Shown: piece after piece, positions 21,948 through 34,531 of the stretch
How the letters are laid out: each line of letters begins with the position of its first letter
Position numbering within the stretch: position 1 is the stretch's first letter
From: Lobosporangium transversale
Lineage: Eukaryota; Mortierellomycota; Mortierellomycetes; Mortierellales; Mortierellaceae
Length of the DNA: 64,000 nucleotides
Assembly: GCF_002105155.1 (NCBI RefSeq)
Contig: NW_019028981.1
Span: forward strand, 124,001-188,000
Reading direction: 5' to 3'
Position numbers and translations under genes: made by a program
The notes under the pieces: model-generated
What the model was told of the DNA's origin: nothing
What the model saw: the letters and a program-made list of their open reading frames with translations, nothing else
Databases searched by the model: none

Positions 21948-22747
21948 TTAAGCGACAAGAGCGGAGGCAGTGGCGGACTCACTATTGGAGGAAGAAAAAA
22001 AAAAAAAACATGGTGTGCAAAATCGTGGTTGATCAAGTTAAGGCAGACGAATACCGAGCAGGATTCAATGAGGATGAAGTGCGACACTGTAAATTTTGGG
22101 TGCGAAGACGCTACCCAAAATCTACATGTCTCGCCCAGCGAATAGCTGATCATCTCACATTTCTTCCCTTTGACACTCTGACGTACTGTCGAATATAGAT
22201 TTCTGGTTTGTGCAGCTGAGGGCGAACAGCAAAAGTAGAAAACAAACATAAAGCAAGCAAAACAAATAAAGCAAACAAAACAAGACAGCAAAACAAGATC
22301 AACATAGAAGACAGGTGATTGATACTATTTCCAGGTTGGAGGGAGCTGGCCAGCGGTTTTGTAGTAGCGGGCAAGACGGTGGATACGGGACTCGATCAAG
22401 ATGAGACGGAACTTGCCGTCGCAATCCTTGCGGTTGCGTTCCAAGTGTTTGCGAACGGAAACAGCCTTTTTGATCAGATGGTAAAGGTCCTCAGGAATCT
22501 CAGGAGCAAGACCGTTGGACTTCAAGATACGAAGAATCTTGTTGCCGGTAACGTTCTTGACCTGAGCAATACCCTGGGAGTCACGAAGAATAACACCAAT
22601 CTGTGAGGGAGTCATGCCCTTCTTGGCGAGCTTAAAAATTGACTCGCAGACATCTTCAGGAGTAGCCTTCAACCAAGAAGGAGGAGAGCGCTTGTAAGGG
22701 AGAGCAGAGCTCGAGATACCCTTGCCACGGCTGTGCATGCGACCCAT
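21948..22747 (-). CDS. RPS13: Small ribosomal subunit protein uS15 (RPS13)
   Basis: Exons (minus) 22747-22326 and 21981-21948 give 151 aa, exactly the usual length of eukaryotic S13. The long exon encodes [18 protein letters not shown] through LPPTWK and ends inside a Tyr codon. The 34-nt last exon completes it as [11 protein letters not shown], the conserved C-terminus, so the stop directly after the donor in the unspliced frame is not the real end. The 344-nt intron is long for this window and carries a strong hairpin (22093-22121) and an A run after 21994. uS15 binds 18S rRNA in the 40S platform. The gene faces CDC50 head to head. Confidence 0.97.
22093..22121 (-). other. Strong hairpin inside the RPS13 intron (possible structured RNA)
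   Basis: Nine-base arms (ATTTTGGGT at 22093-22101, ACCCAAAAT at 22113-22121) plus an inner GCG/CGC pair and a 4-nt loop, with one bulged base. In the RPS13 sense, TTTACA follows the 3' arm. RPS13 introns host the U14 snoRNA in vertebrates, but I do not find convincing C/D boxes or the U14 rRNA-complementary segments, so no RNA is named. Confidence 0.3.
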
Positions 22748-23369
22748 TTTGAATATATGTTCTAGCAGTTATAGAAATAATTGTAAGTTGGGGCAGTTTT
22801 TACCGTATAGTTTATCATACACCAAGTGCAGGAAGTTGATCAACACAAGGTTTAAATCAGATGGTCATTTGATCTGTTTGATCTAACAATTAAGGCGTTG
22901 AGTCATTATTCCAGCTCCTATAATGTCATGGGGTCATCCGAAAAAATGTTGATTTTTGACTTGTGCCATAAAAAGAACACAATCCGGTGGAAATGTTGCG
23001 AGTAGTCTAAGCGATTTTGAGGGTCGAAATCCTGAGAAATGACAAAATGATGAACCATGGTACCTTTTACTGGATGGTGCGAAAGAAAGAGAGGAAGAAA
23101 AAAAGAATGAGGACAAAAGTTTTTTTTGCTTCAGAATTAGGTGCAAAAGCCACTACAGGGGCATATAGCCCATGCGATGGCTGTGTCTACCTTCAGTCTA
23201 GCACAGAGAAACTTCAACTTTCATCTGTTCACCTCCATTCATCATCTCGCTTTGACCATTATCGACTTCCTCTTTCTTTACGGAACATACCAAACTCTAC
23301 TTCACACTACAACAATAACAGCAGCAGTTTCCCACCTACTGACCTACTTTCCATATTCTCTATAACGTG
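22748..23369. promoter_or_regulatory. Divergent promoter region of RPS13 and CDC50
   Basis: The two start codons point away from each other across 622 bp, so both promoters must lie here. Small open frames overlapping 23017-23370 are not supported. No specific factor site is claimed. Confidence 0.5.
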
Positions 23370-25145
23370 ATGGATGAAGTTCCCAAGAGACGGCCACCAA
23401 GTATGGCAGAGCCTCGATTTTTGAACTTGTATCACAGTCTCAGTTAGAGCAATCCTCTAACGATGCGAATACAAACTCTCATCTGCTTATAGATACCTCA
23501 TTCAAGCAACAGCGCTTGAAGGCATGGCAACCAATCCTGACTGCAAAGACTGTCCTTCCCACCTATTTCATTATCGGCATCTTGTTCGCACCGTTAGGTG
23601 GTTTACTTGTGTGGAGGAATAACCAGGTATGAGCTTAGAATACTAAAACCTCCTAGACTTTATTAAAGCACAAAGGCCAAATGGCGGCCGACGTAGTAGA
23701 GTCAACAAGCAACAGCATGGTGAACATGAATAGCATACTTAAGCTATACTTTTATTTTATTTTTATTTTAGGTATCAGAGCTGTCATTTGAGTATACAGC
23801 CTGCAAAGATGCAATGACAAAGACAGTAGTTCCCGAATCAACTTTTGTGCACTCTTCAGCAGTTGGACAGTTCGACAAGCCTACATATATGATTCTGCGA
23901 GACCAGAACCAATCTGTTAGTTCACCTATTGACAATTCCGCTGAACCCTACGTCTACACGGTTCAGCGATGCTCAGTCCAGGTTACCATTCCAGTAGATT
24001 TGCAACCGCCTGTGATGCTTTATTACAAACTCACTAACTTTTATCAGAATCATCGCAAATATACCAAGAGCCTCGATCACAAGCAACTTAGTGGTGAGGC
24101 CAGTTCATTGGAGGAGATAAGATCGAGGAAAGGCTGTCCTCCCAGCGATGAACTGATCTATCCATGCGGCTTTATCGCCAATTCAATGTTCAATGGTAAA
24201 AAGGGGAGAGGGTGTAGTCATGCCTATCCTGTGTTTTTTTTGCCTTTTTTTCCTTGCTCCAGTGACAATCACATGACAGAGCTATTATTAAACAACAGCA
24301 ATTCACCTATTCACATTTGTTCGTATAGATACTATCAGTGATCTATTTCAGGTGGCAAGTGAGGGTCATGGGGTTATTTACGCTTTTGAGCACACAGGAA
24401 TCGCTTTAGCTGCAGACAAAGGGAAATATGGTAAAACCAAGTATACAGACTTTACCACCGTCCGTCCACCTCCTTATTGGGCTGGACGTTGGCCAGGCGG
24501 AGAATATTCCACAATTTTCCCCCCTCCTGATCTTTCTACTGACGAGCATTTTCAAGTCTGGATGAGGACTTCAGGATGGCCCACCTTCTTGAAGCCATAT
24601 GGCCGTAACGACAAGGATATCCTAAGAGCTGGAGACTATCAAATGTCGATTGATATGAGTATGCATGGCTCATAAGTTTTTGATTTTTGTATTCAACGAG
24701 GTTCTTTTTGCCGACGAAATTAATTTGCTAATAACCGTTGTCTTTGTCTTGTTTGTTTTATTCTGACAGACTTTCCTATTGAGACTTATGGTGGAAAGAA
24801 GTATATTGTTATTTCGACCATCGGTGCCATTGGAGGGCGTAACAACTTTTTGGGTATTATATTCATTGTGACCGCCATTCTTTGTGCAGGTTTGGGAGTC
24901 ATCTTCACTGCATTCCACATCATTAAACCACGGTAAGAATGAGAGTACTTGGTGCATTGTCTAGTTCTTGATATTTACTGGTTGGGTATCTAACATTGAG
25001 GAAAACCCACTTTTTCTTTTATAGTATCATTGGCGATCACTCCAAGATCTCATTTGGAGCTGAAGCAACAGTGCATACACGTTCCGCAAACAGAGCAGAT
25101 GATGTGGGCGGCAACCGCATACGGTCTCGTTATGAAGACGATTAA
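23370..25145 (+). CDS. CDC50: CDC50/LEM3-family P4-ATPase (phospholipid flippase) subunit
   Basis: Exons 23370-23400, 23448-23626, 23772-24195, 24329-24658, 24770-24932 and 25025-25145 give 415 aa. The first intron is only 47 nt, but it is needed to join [10 protein letters not shown] to the conserved [10 protein letters not shown]. The protein has an N-terminal membrane segment ([19 protein letters not shown]), a large lumenal domain with Cys pairs ([25 protein letters not shown]) and motifs LYNF-like and [13 protein letters not shown], then a second membrane segment ([20 protein letters not shown]) and a short tail. Members of this family form the beta subunit of P4-ATPases and are needed for exit from the ER and for flipping of aminophospholipids at Golgi, endosome or plasma membrane. 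Confidence 0.95.
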
Positions 25146-25345
25146 AGATCCCTGAAAACAGATAGAAGGAGTTGAAGATCCAATATCATAGTACTTTGAC
25201 ATTTATCTTATTAAATATTAGTTCAGATAATCTTTTATCGAAGAAGCGGTTGACAAAAAGCCACTCATCATCCTCGCGGGTTTTTCCTCAAGAATAGGAA
25301 CCAATTTTTTAAAAAAAGAATTCACTTTTTTCTTCTCATTTCACC

Positions 25346-27245
25346 ATGTTCCGCATTCACACTGCGACCAAGGTCCTTCGGGTCGGATGTGGGCGTGGTT
25401 TCCACAACACCGTTTCACAGTTTTTTGATTCTGCCATTATTGGCTTGCATGCGGATGGTCAGCTCTTGATCCCTCGTTCCATTGCTTCTGATGGCAAGGA
25501 GGCCCTTGCAGCACTAGTCAAGTCTGCAGGTGTGAAAGGCAAAGCAGGCGAGAGTCGTGTTCTGTATGGCAATTTCGGGTTGGGTTCTGATATTCAGAAA
25601 GTGGCCGTCGTAGGCTTGGGCAAACAAGGAACAAGTGCTGCTGCGAAGGACAGAGTTCGCATGGCTGTATGTTTTTTTTTTTTTTTTTTTTTTTCTCTAA
25701 TCAAATGATGGCGCTTGGTATCAACAATAATTACCAATCCTTATAAAATGAATTTATTTTATTTCTTAATAGGCTGCCACAGGAGTCAAGGCATTAAAAG
25801 CACAGGAAGCAAAGGACATTGGACTTGCTGGAATGGGTCACGATCAAGCAGCAGCAGAGGGCGCATCATTAGGATTGTACAATTTTAACTATTTCAAATC
25901 CGGTAAGAAGAGTGCTCCCAGCAACATCAAGATCTCAGCGCTTGATCTCAATAGTCAAAGTCCTGATGAAATCCGGGCATTTCAAAATGGATTGATTCAG
26001 GCTAAGGCTCAAAACTTGGCCAGGATCTTGATGGAAACCCCTAGTAACCATATGACGCCAACTCTCTTCGTCGAGAGATTTCAAAAGGAGATCGAGACCT
26101 TGGGTGCCGATAGCGGTATTGATATCACGAAACTTAAGATTACAGTAAGGGATCAAGCGTGGGCAGAGCAGAATAAAATGGGTGCTTTCTTGAGTGTGGC
26201 AAAAGGAAGTGATGAGCCATTGAGGTTTTTGGAGATTGAGTATCAAGGAGGCAAGAAGGATGATCGACCTTTAGCCCTTGTTGGAAAGGGTGTTACATTT
26301 GATTCGTAAGTATTTTAAGGCCCTATTCTCCTGTGGTTATTTCCAGCCAACTTTTTATCGTCAATTCGTGTTTTTATACTCTGCTGACAGGAGCTTTTTA
26401 TCGTGTCTGGATTCTTTCTTAGTGGTGGAATTTCAATCAAGCCTTCAGCTAACATGGGGATGATGAAGGGCGACATGGGCGGCGCTGCTACAGTAGCAGG
26501 AGCTATCTGGGGTATTGCTGCGTTAAACCTCCCCATCAATGTTGTCGCTGGAATCCCTCTCTGTGAAAACATGCCCTCAGGTAGGGCTAACAAGCCTGGT
26601 GATGTAGTGACCTCTATGTCTGGCAAAACTATTGAGGTTGACAATACGGATGCAGAAGGTCGTCTCATCCTGGCCGATGCACTCACCTACATCTCCAAGA
26701 CCTACAAGCCTCATACACTAATCGATCTAGCCACATTGACCGGAGCCATGGATGTAGCTCTTGGTAGCGCCTATGCTGGAGTCTTCTCCACCAGTAATTC
26801 GCTCTGGACAGAGCTAGATGCTGCTGGCGAAGAGGCTCACGAAGCGTTCTGGAGGATGCCTCTTCATAGTATCTACTTACCGCAGATCACAACTAACACT
26901 ATTGCAGATTTGATAAACACCGGAGGCAGAAGTGCTGGCAGCTGCACTGCAGCCGTCTTCTTGAGAGAGTTTGTCCATGGTATTGAGAGGGACGATGGCT
27001 TCGCAAAAGTTGAGGGTGAGCCTTCCACTGAGGTTGGAAAGCCTCTTGATGGAGACGAAGAAGGATCCACTCTTCCCGAGAGTTTAAAGCCCGGTAGTGT
27101 GCGATATGCACATATCGATATTGCTGGCGTCATGGATACACAGAGCAACAGTGGATACTATGCTAAGGGTATGACGGGCCGTCCTGCGAGAGCTTTGATT
27201 GAATTCGCAAAGATTACATCCTCATCCTCATCCTCATCAAAGTAA
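25346..27245 (+). CDS. M17 leucine aminopeptidase (cytosol aminopeptidase family)
   Basis: Exons 25346-25666, 25773-26305 and 26423-27245 give 558 aa. The catalytic C-terminal domain carries the two-metal centre motifs VGKGVTFDSGG, MKGDMGGAA and the family signature NTDAEGRLILADAL, with METPSNHMTP before it. The N-terminal 110 residues form the usual regulatory domain and begin with a basic, Arg-containing leader (MFRIHTATKVLRVGCGRGF) that could direct the protein to mitochondria. It removes N-terminal residues from peptides, as a homohexamer in known relatives. A short Ser run ends the protein. Intron 1 has a 23-nt poly(T) right after the donor. It follows CDC50 on the same strand by 200 bp and converges on the repeat-protein gene. 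Confidence 0.96.
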
Positions 27246-27351
27246 AGGGAAGCAGCTAAATAAATAAATAAATAAAAGTGACTTTCAAGAATGGGATCAT
27301 CGAATAATTTTGATTTGTATTGTTATTCATACATATTTCGCGTGTTTTCAT

Positions 27352-30300
27352 CTATCTGGAATCGAGCTGTGCACGCTGAGAAGCCATCGCAGATTTACGA
27401 GTTGGCCCACCACCGCTTTCTACCACCTGGTTGATCATATCTTGGAGTTCCTTGGTTCTACAAATACTATTGTCAAGATCATGATCTTGGCTCTTACTCT
27501 TGTTCTCGTTCTTGCTCTTACTTTTGCTCTTGCTCTTGCTCTTGCTCTTGCTTTCGCTTATGACCTCTATTGCTGAGGTGGATGTCAGTTTAGAGAGACC
27601 GGTTTTGGATTTATTTTGATGATTTGAGGATGACAATGGTGACGGCATATCAGCATCCTGGTTATCCATCCTTCTGCCAGAAGCTCGCTCAATTTTGCTG
27701 ATGATGCCTTGCAGCGCCATGCTTTGAGCCTTCCCTTCTGTTAACGTGAATCGCTGCATAGCATATGCTTTGGAAGTAGCAGAAGCTGATTGTTGGTACA
27801 GCGTGTTTGTGAGACGGGTCATATCCTTAAGCAGCACATTTTCAGGCGATTGCCAGTCCTATAAATATTGAATCAGATATAATATGTTCAAAAAGGTGCC
27901 AATGCTAAAAATAAGAGAAAATATATACATAGAGGTTCAGAGATATGGAGATAAAGGGCAATGCTTACTTGATCTGACATGCGCAGCCTTTCACCGCGCT
28001 CAATTGTATCGACCATTCGTGCGCCGTCCAATTTCCATTGGAGGCGCGGACTGAACTCTGCACGCTGTGCCGAATAGCTTGTCGCTTTGGCCGCAGACTC
28101 CACAATTTGGCTTACTAGCTTATCCAAGTCCCTGTTGCGCTCGGCGTTCAGTCGTTGCTGCTGTTTAGCAGATGATGATGATGATGACATTCGCGTAGGT
28201 GATATTCTGTCCGTATGTCCTTTCGATAACCGATCAAGCGTGTGAGCAATATTAGCTCGCGTCATTCTTTCTTTTAGAGTAGGAGAGAACTGCACTCGTT
28301 GGTTATCCAATCGCGGTGCCACCTTCGAGAGCCTTTCGATGGCTGACATGACATTGTTTAGATCGAATCGTGTCTTTTCATCATCAAGAGTGCCACTTAC
28401 ACTCATGTGACCATTCAAAGTGTTTTGGTTGGTGGTCGCCTTTCGAATCGCACTATTCCCATTGGACACCATAGAAGCTTCCTCGTCCAACTTTTCAGGG
28501 ACGTATTGTGGAGCGAGGTCTTCGTCATACTCTGGAAGATCATCATTTAATGCGGCCATGTCTAGTGTCTGTTGATCAAAATTATGCAACAGCTTTAATG
28601 AGTGTGTGACGGAGGCTGTTGAGGAAAGTGCAGGTACTTGATTGCGGTCATGGAAGGGGTTCACAGCCCCATTTGCGTCCACAGCCCCCTCTGTATTCCC
28701 GTTATGCGCTTCATCATCGTGGCTAATGTCTTCTAGGCTCTCGCAAAACCTCCACAAATGCGTCAACTCATCCATGAGCTTATCGAGCTCTGCCCAGTCA
28801 TGTTCAAGCTCTTTTATGCTGCTAGCTTGCAATGTATTCTCAGAATAGAGATCTTCTCCTTTGTTTGAGGACTCTAGCCTAAGACCTGATAGGACTCTAC
28901 CCTGTAAGGATTTGTAAGCCGTTGTTACCTCTATCTGGGACGTTGACTGTGTTCTGCGGCTTTTGAGCGTTCGAACTTGCTTATTAAAAGACTGCATAAA
29001 GCTATTCGTTACCCCAGCTCCCCCAGCCGCTGTTGTCGCTGATGACGGTGTTGTTGCTGCTGCTCCTATAGAATCCTTGAGTAGAGTACCTTTCAGTGGC
29101 GATAAAGGGCTAGGCGGGACCATTGATTTCTTACTCTTTTGAGATACTAAATCTGAAGCCGAAGTTAAAGTGGAAGGTAAAGCTGATAGCGGGGACAGAG
29201 GTTGACGAAGAGTACTCTTAGTACTAAATGAATTAGACGAGAGTCTTTTCCAGAGTCGTGCTGCTTGATCTAAGCCAGAATCCGCAGACTCGGTGCGTTG
29301 TGGCGTACGTGGTTGTTGTTGCTGCTGTATATTATTGAGAATACGGTATATGCAGGCTAGCATCGCAGCCAAAGCACAGGCTAATTGGTATTCCTGGCTA
29401 TCAAACAATTTTGTGCAGGTCAGACTTTTCTGCTCGAGCTGCTGCTGCTCATCCTGTGGCACCAACTCTTGTGAGCGGCTTGTGGGTATATCAAAGGATT
29501 CATGTAGTAGTGCTTCGTGGGCTTGGTTATCGGGCAATTTTGATGGACAAAGCTGCTCATCGCCCAACGCAGATAGTTGATCGATTTTTCGTTCCAGTTC
29601 ATCCAGTCGCTCAAACGAAGAGGTTGCTATTCCCGCGATTGGTGTAATTGAGATGAATTTTTGTTTCCTAGGCGGTGACGATCCCAACATTGAATGTGAA
29701 ACTTCTAGGTTTTGAGTCTGTTGTAGTTGTTGTTGTTGCGGCTGTTGAAGCAGTTCAGATTGATGCTCATGCTTGAGTAGATCAAGTAGTGGAGCGGAGC
29801 TGCGTCGGATAAAAGCACGCGCTTGAATGGTTGTTTCGTCTGGATTATGAACGGGATCACAGGCGGTAACATCAGAAACAACCTGTTGCAGCAATCCATC
29901 CAGAGCTAGCATAGTTATGTTCTTGAGCGATTGTAGCGATTCAATGACCTCCTAATGTCATTGTATGGCCATTGTCATCATCCGAGATACGGTTGAAAGT
30001 GAAGTAATAAAGATGATCAAATGTCTTCATTGCGTTAGTCACTCAACCACATTGTGATGATGATAAAGAAGAAGGGGAAAAAAAAAATTTCACTTGGGCC
30101 ATTGCCTGGAACTGATATAATCATCACAACGTTACCTCTTGTTCAGTCATAGTCTTGTTCTCTGAGACTGATTCACCTGTAACCGGACAAGGCTCGTAGG
30201 TTGATATTGGACAAGGACGTATGACTAGCCTTGGCGGTAGTCCTCTCTCATCTAGACTCGGAAGCGAATGATCATAGAGCGTACCGTGGTATATCTTTGG

Positions 30301-31020
30301 CCGTGAGGATTGCTCTGCTTCCTGCTGTTGTTTTTTAGTGCTAGTGTATAGATGTGATGGTGGTTGATATTGCAGGCTCAATTGCATCTGCATCTCCTGT
30401 TGTCGTTGCTGTTCCTGATGTGCCTTAGAAAGGTACTCCTCGATCTTGGTTGAGTGGGCCTTGGCTGTGGACCCAACAAGGGGCTCTGTATCTGCAGCGG
30501 TTGTCATGACTAGGGGAGTTGGGGATTTAGTGATGATAGGAACCATATCTCCAAAATCACTGGGAATATCTACAGTGTCATTGATAGAGAAATTATTTCG
30601 AATAGTGCCAGCATCCTCTACGTCAGTAGCAGGTGAAGTAAATGTGCCCTGTCGATCAAAAAAACTGAGATCAAGAGTGGTTGTGGTAATATGCTGCGTG
30701 GTATTGTTGATGGTGTTTAATGATCTGTCCATCTGGCGCTCAAGTAAGAGATCAGGTTGCCAGGGTTCATTCTCCAGACGATTAATGATCATCATATCTT
30801 CTTCTTCTTCCCCATATGCTGTTGCGCCTGCTGAACGGCGCCTGGAACGGCTCTGGATCAATGAGTTGAGTTGGAGGAAAAGAGTGGAAAGTCGGATAAT
30901 TATGTTTAAAATTTCATGTAGAAAAGGCCAATTGCTTGTTATCATTCCTTATTAGGATCAGAATGCTTGCCCTAGTTTTTTTACCTTTGACTTCTTTTTG
31001 GAGAGCATAGCAACTGCCAT
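27352..31020 (-). CDS. 1080-aa low-complexity protein with four C-terminal repeats, function unknown
   Basis: Exons (minus) 31020-30985, 30852-30136, 29951-27969 and 27858-27352 join in phase 0 throughout. The acceptor at 29952 has a one-codon alternative. The N-terminus is strongly basic (MLSKKKSKSRSRRRS), followed by long Gln/Ser/Thr-rich, probably disordered regions and an acidic middle. The last third contains about four repeats of 45-60 residues built around a QR-x-x-FSP-type core followed by a helix: QRVQFSPTLKERM, QRAEFSPRLQWKL, QRFTLTEGKAQSM and a truncated QRAQLDSR at the very end. A (SK)n stretch sits before the last repeat. I do not recognise the family. A scaffold or cytoskeletal role is conceivable from composition only. 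Confidence 0.75.
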
Positions 31021-32131
31021 TGTTAGAGTAGGATATTATGAGGTATTAGAAGAATGTCAGAAAAGGAAATGGGGTCCAAATGGACGAGAGATGATGACAA
31101 GATGAGGGCGACTTGGGACTGTGGAGATGAGAGAAAAAAGAGGTTCTGTTTCAATAGCAAAGGCGGGAAAGTGGGATATTATTAACGCTTATGAGCGCGG
31201 GACAAATTGGTCAGTGTGTTTTGTTTTGAGTGTGGAGGAAATAGGATAGATAAAAGGACAGTGGGGTAAAGTGTAAATGAGAGAAAGAAGAGGTGGAAGA
31301 CAAAAACATCAATGAACTTTATGTGGATATGGATTCAAGGATGCATGCAACGCATGCGTCCTTCTTGAAGACCAATGCAATGGTTATTAACAAGTTTGGT
31401 TCATCACTCTATCTTTAATGAAAAGCAAGATTGAAAGTTAAGCAAACAATTACTTTTTTTATTTTATTTTTTGTCTTTTGCTCTTGCGCATGCTTTTGCT
31501 TTTTGCTCTTATTTATTTATTTATTTATTTTTTATTTTTTATTTATTTTTTGGTCCATCGCGTGCTTGCCCTGTTCCTCTTTCTGTGTGTACCTTTCTTT
31601 CCCCCCTCCTTTTGAACAAACAGCTCCTTCATTTCCTTATGTCTCCTTTAATCGTTAATATACATGTACGGGGCAAGAAATAAGGAGCAACCGAGTAATA
31701 AAACACACCAATTTGCATAAAAAAAAGAAACAACAATGGAACCATACAAAAAGCGGGGTTCGATTAGGAGAATTAGGGGACTATGAATCAGAAGAAAAGT
31801 TGTAGCCAGTGCGTTGCATCTTCCCGCCCAGCGTTGCACTTTGGTACTGAATGTTGTCAAACATGAACGTAGAAACACAAAAAAAGGGTCAGGGCAAAGG
31901 GCCATGACGAAGGAAATGCATGATCGTGACGATATATACCAATGGAGACGCGTATCCTAAGAATCCAATAAGGTCATGTTTTTTGTCCAATCGCATGGCA
32001 CTGTGTTAATTCCTATGCACAGGTATGCACGTCGTTAAGAACGTGATCTATCAATTATTGAAAAAAAGAATAGATCGGAAACCTTGCAAGATAGCATTTC
32101 TCTTTTTTTTTTTTTTTTTTTTTTTCTTCCA
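31021..32131. other. Spacer (1.1 kb) with TTTA-type low complexity
   Basis: Holds the promoters of the divergently placed repeat-protein and b5-reductase genes. A TTTA/TTTT-rich stretch lies near 31500-31555 and a 23-nt poly(T) (32103-32125) directly precedes the b5-reductase start. Cys/Phe-rich open frames in the low-complexity DNA are not genes. Confidence 0.55.
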
Positions 32132-32463
32132 ATGTTCACTTCTCGTATCTCCTCCTTTTATCCTCTTTACACCCACAGATCCATCCTATTTGCACGTCGA
32201 TTCATGTCTACTGCTATCGCTTTGAATCCCTCAGAATTTGTTGATTTCAAACTCAAGAACATTGAGTCTTTGACTCACAATACTTCGAGGTTCACGTTTG
32301 AACTTCCCGAGCACCAGTCTTTGGGTCTTCATGTAGCTTCTTGCATCCTTACTAAATTCATTGGCCCTGATGGCAAGCCGGTCATTCGTCCTTACACCCC
32401 CACTTCGGAAACCTATGTCAAGGGATCGTGGGACTTGATCATCAAGCGCTATGATAGTAAATG

Positions 32464-32497
<34 letters not shown>

Positions 32498-33332
32498 ATA
32501 ATAATTGCGGCACTCATAACCTGGAGAGGAAAAAGAAAACAAAACAACTAGAGTGGATGAACTAACTCCAATGGCTTTTTTTGACCTTGTATTTCTCTGT
32601 ATGTAAAAAGCTGGCATAATGTCCTCACATATCCACAATCTTAAGGTTGGTGACACCCTTTCAGTGAAAGGTACGAAGATAGCAGAGACATTGGAGGAGG
32701 CGCAATCTAGGAAACTAAAAAAAGAAAAAAGAAGGCATCCTATCCAATCAATGGCTGGATATGACAACGAAAAGCGAATTATATATCTACATCAGAAAGA
32801 TACACAATACAGATGCAGCACATGATGAAGGAAGGAAAGTAGAGAGAGAAAGAATCGACTATCCCTCTCCTGATCCGCCGTGAATTGAAGCTTTTTGGGA
32901 TGTCAAATTAGCCGTTGGTATAAATACTAATCACCAATCTCAATCTACGCCCTCGTTTTCACACTAGGCCCAATCTCAAAGTATCCTTTGAAGGTGAATC
33001 AGCACAAGTCAATAGCTTTGATCGCTGGTGGTTCTGGTTTGACACCCATCCTTCAATTGATCTACAGTATCCTTCATGACAAAGAGGATGTGACCAAGAT
33101 CAACTTTATTTTTGCAAATGTTACTCCAGACGATATTATCCTCAAAGATGTTCTCGACGAGTTGGTGAAGACGCATCCAGATCAGCTCAAGGTGACCTAT
33201 GTGGTTAGCAGACCCCCTGCTGAAGGTTGGATCGGGGAGACTGGACGTGTGAATGCTGAAATGATTAGAAGACACGTTCCAGAAATTGGAACAGAAGGCA
33301 ATAAAGTCTTTGTCTGCGGTCCTCCAGGTAGG

Positions 33333-33363
<31 letters not shown>

Positions 33364-33552
33364 CTCAAGAAAAGAGCTTTCTTCCATTTGTTGTCACATC
33401 TAATTTTTTTTATTTTATTTTTTTTTATTTGGTGATGTCCAGGTATGATGAACGCAATTAGTGGACCCAAGAATCCCGATCTCACGCAGGGCGAGCTCAT
33501 TGGGGCACTAAAGGACCTTGGTCTTACTTCTGAGCAAGTTTTCAAGTTTTAG
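32132..33552 (+). CDS. NADH-cytochrome b5 reductase
   Basis: Exons 32132-32456, 32611-32670, 32968-33327 and 33443-33552 give 284 aa, the size of yeast Cbr1. The flavin-binding domain has RPYTPTS (FAD) and the segment GIMSSHIHNLKVGD. The NADH domain has LIAGGSGLTPILQ and ends with VCGPPGMMNAISG, both diagnostic. It moves electrons from NADH to cytochrome b5, serving fatty-acid desaturation, sterol synthesis and similar reactions at ER or mitochondrial outer membrane. The N-terminus (MFTSRISSFYPLYTHRSILF) is basic and hydrophobic, so mitochondrial targeting (MCR1-like) or membrane anchoring are both possible. Introns 1 and 3 contain A32 and T30 runs directly behind their donors. Confidence 0.95.
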
Positions 33553-34531
33553 ACATGGTAACAATAAAGATCGATAGAGGTATACAAAGAAAATATTTCT
33601 CACAAGATGAAGGATAGCTGCTGGAGTGAGGTGTTGTTGACGAAGGTTAGACCAAATGTTGACTGTATACTTTGTTCCTGGAGGGAACCAATGTAGCTAA
33701 GAAGAAGACGCCGTAGTGTTTCTGGAATGTATGTTTTGAGATCCATGTTTACTGAGGAGGATTAAGGGCTGATATAATGTTGATTTGAGATTCAATCGAG
33801 ACGGTTATCTGGATGATGCCATGGTGAATGTCGGTTCTCAATCGATTTCCTTGCGACTTTTGTATAGAGATACGCCTTTGATACAAAGAGAATTTGCATC
33901 TGGGTGTGTGCGTGTGAGATGTGCGCTTGGGATTGGACAGCAAGACTGCATGCAATTTGTGTACACGTAGATCACATCCCTGTTAGGCAACCAACTTACT
34001 TTGTTCCAAAAAGAATTGCATCTCTAGAATGCTGAAAAGAACCCTGGATCGACATTCAGTGATCCGATATGCTCAGCGGCTGGAAAGAAAGAAAAAATAA
34101 TTTGAAAAATACTGCCAAGACCAAGGGAAAAATGTCTCTTTGAACAATTTGTTTGAGGCAACGGGCTATTAAAAAAAAAAAAGCTTCCATTGCAATTGAC
34201 GATCGGTGGTACCAATTTTCTCTTCCTGTGTTCAGAGGAGGAGAAAAAGGGAGTGTGCAAATGTGTTCTATTTCTTTGACACAACTCTCATCATCTCTGC
34301 TTTTTTAAATGTATTTATTCATTCATCTTTTTTTCCTCTCATCACTATACTTTTAACTTCTTTCTCTCTCTCTTTCTCTTTTCTCTTTTCTCTTTCACTT
34401 TTTTGTTTTCTTTTTCTCCTTCCTATACTGCTATTTCTTGATGCAGAGGACCGACTGTCGCCAACCACTGCTTATACACCATTTATATCTTCACCTCTTC
34501 CACCTACGCCATTCATACACCAAGGACCATT
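33553..34531. other. Spacer upstream of the transporter gene, pyrimidine-rich at its end
   Basis: About 980 bp. The last 250 bp before the start at 34532 are strongly C/T-rich on the sense strand (around 34320-34440), a typical leader in this window. Open frames here are short and unsupported. Confidence 0.5.

Noticed and set aside
21797-22291. 164-codon Cys/Phe-rich minus-strand frame
   Set aside because: It overlaps the RPS13 intron and last exon in another frame, and its composition reflects low-complexity DNA.
21982-22325. U14 snoRNA in the RPS13 intron
   Set aside because: Vertebrate precedent exists, but neither proper C and D boxes nor the U14 rRNA-pairing segments were found.
31431-31683. 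Cys/Phe/Leu-rich open frames
   Set aside because: Caused by a TTTA/TTTT low-complexity stretch.
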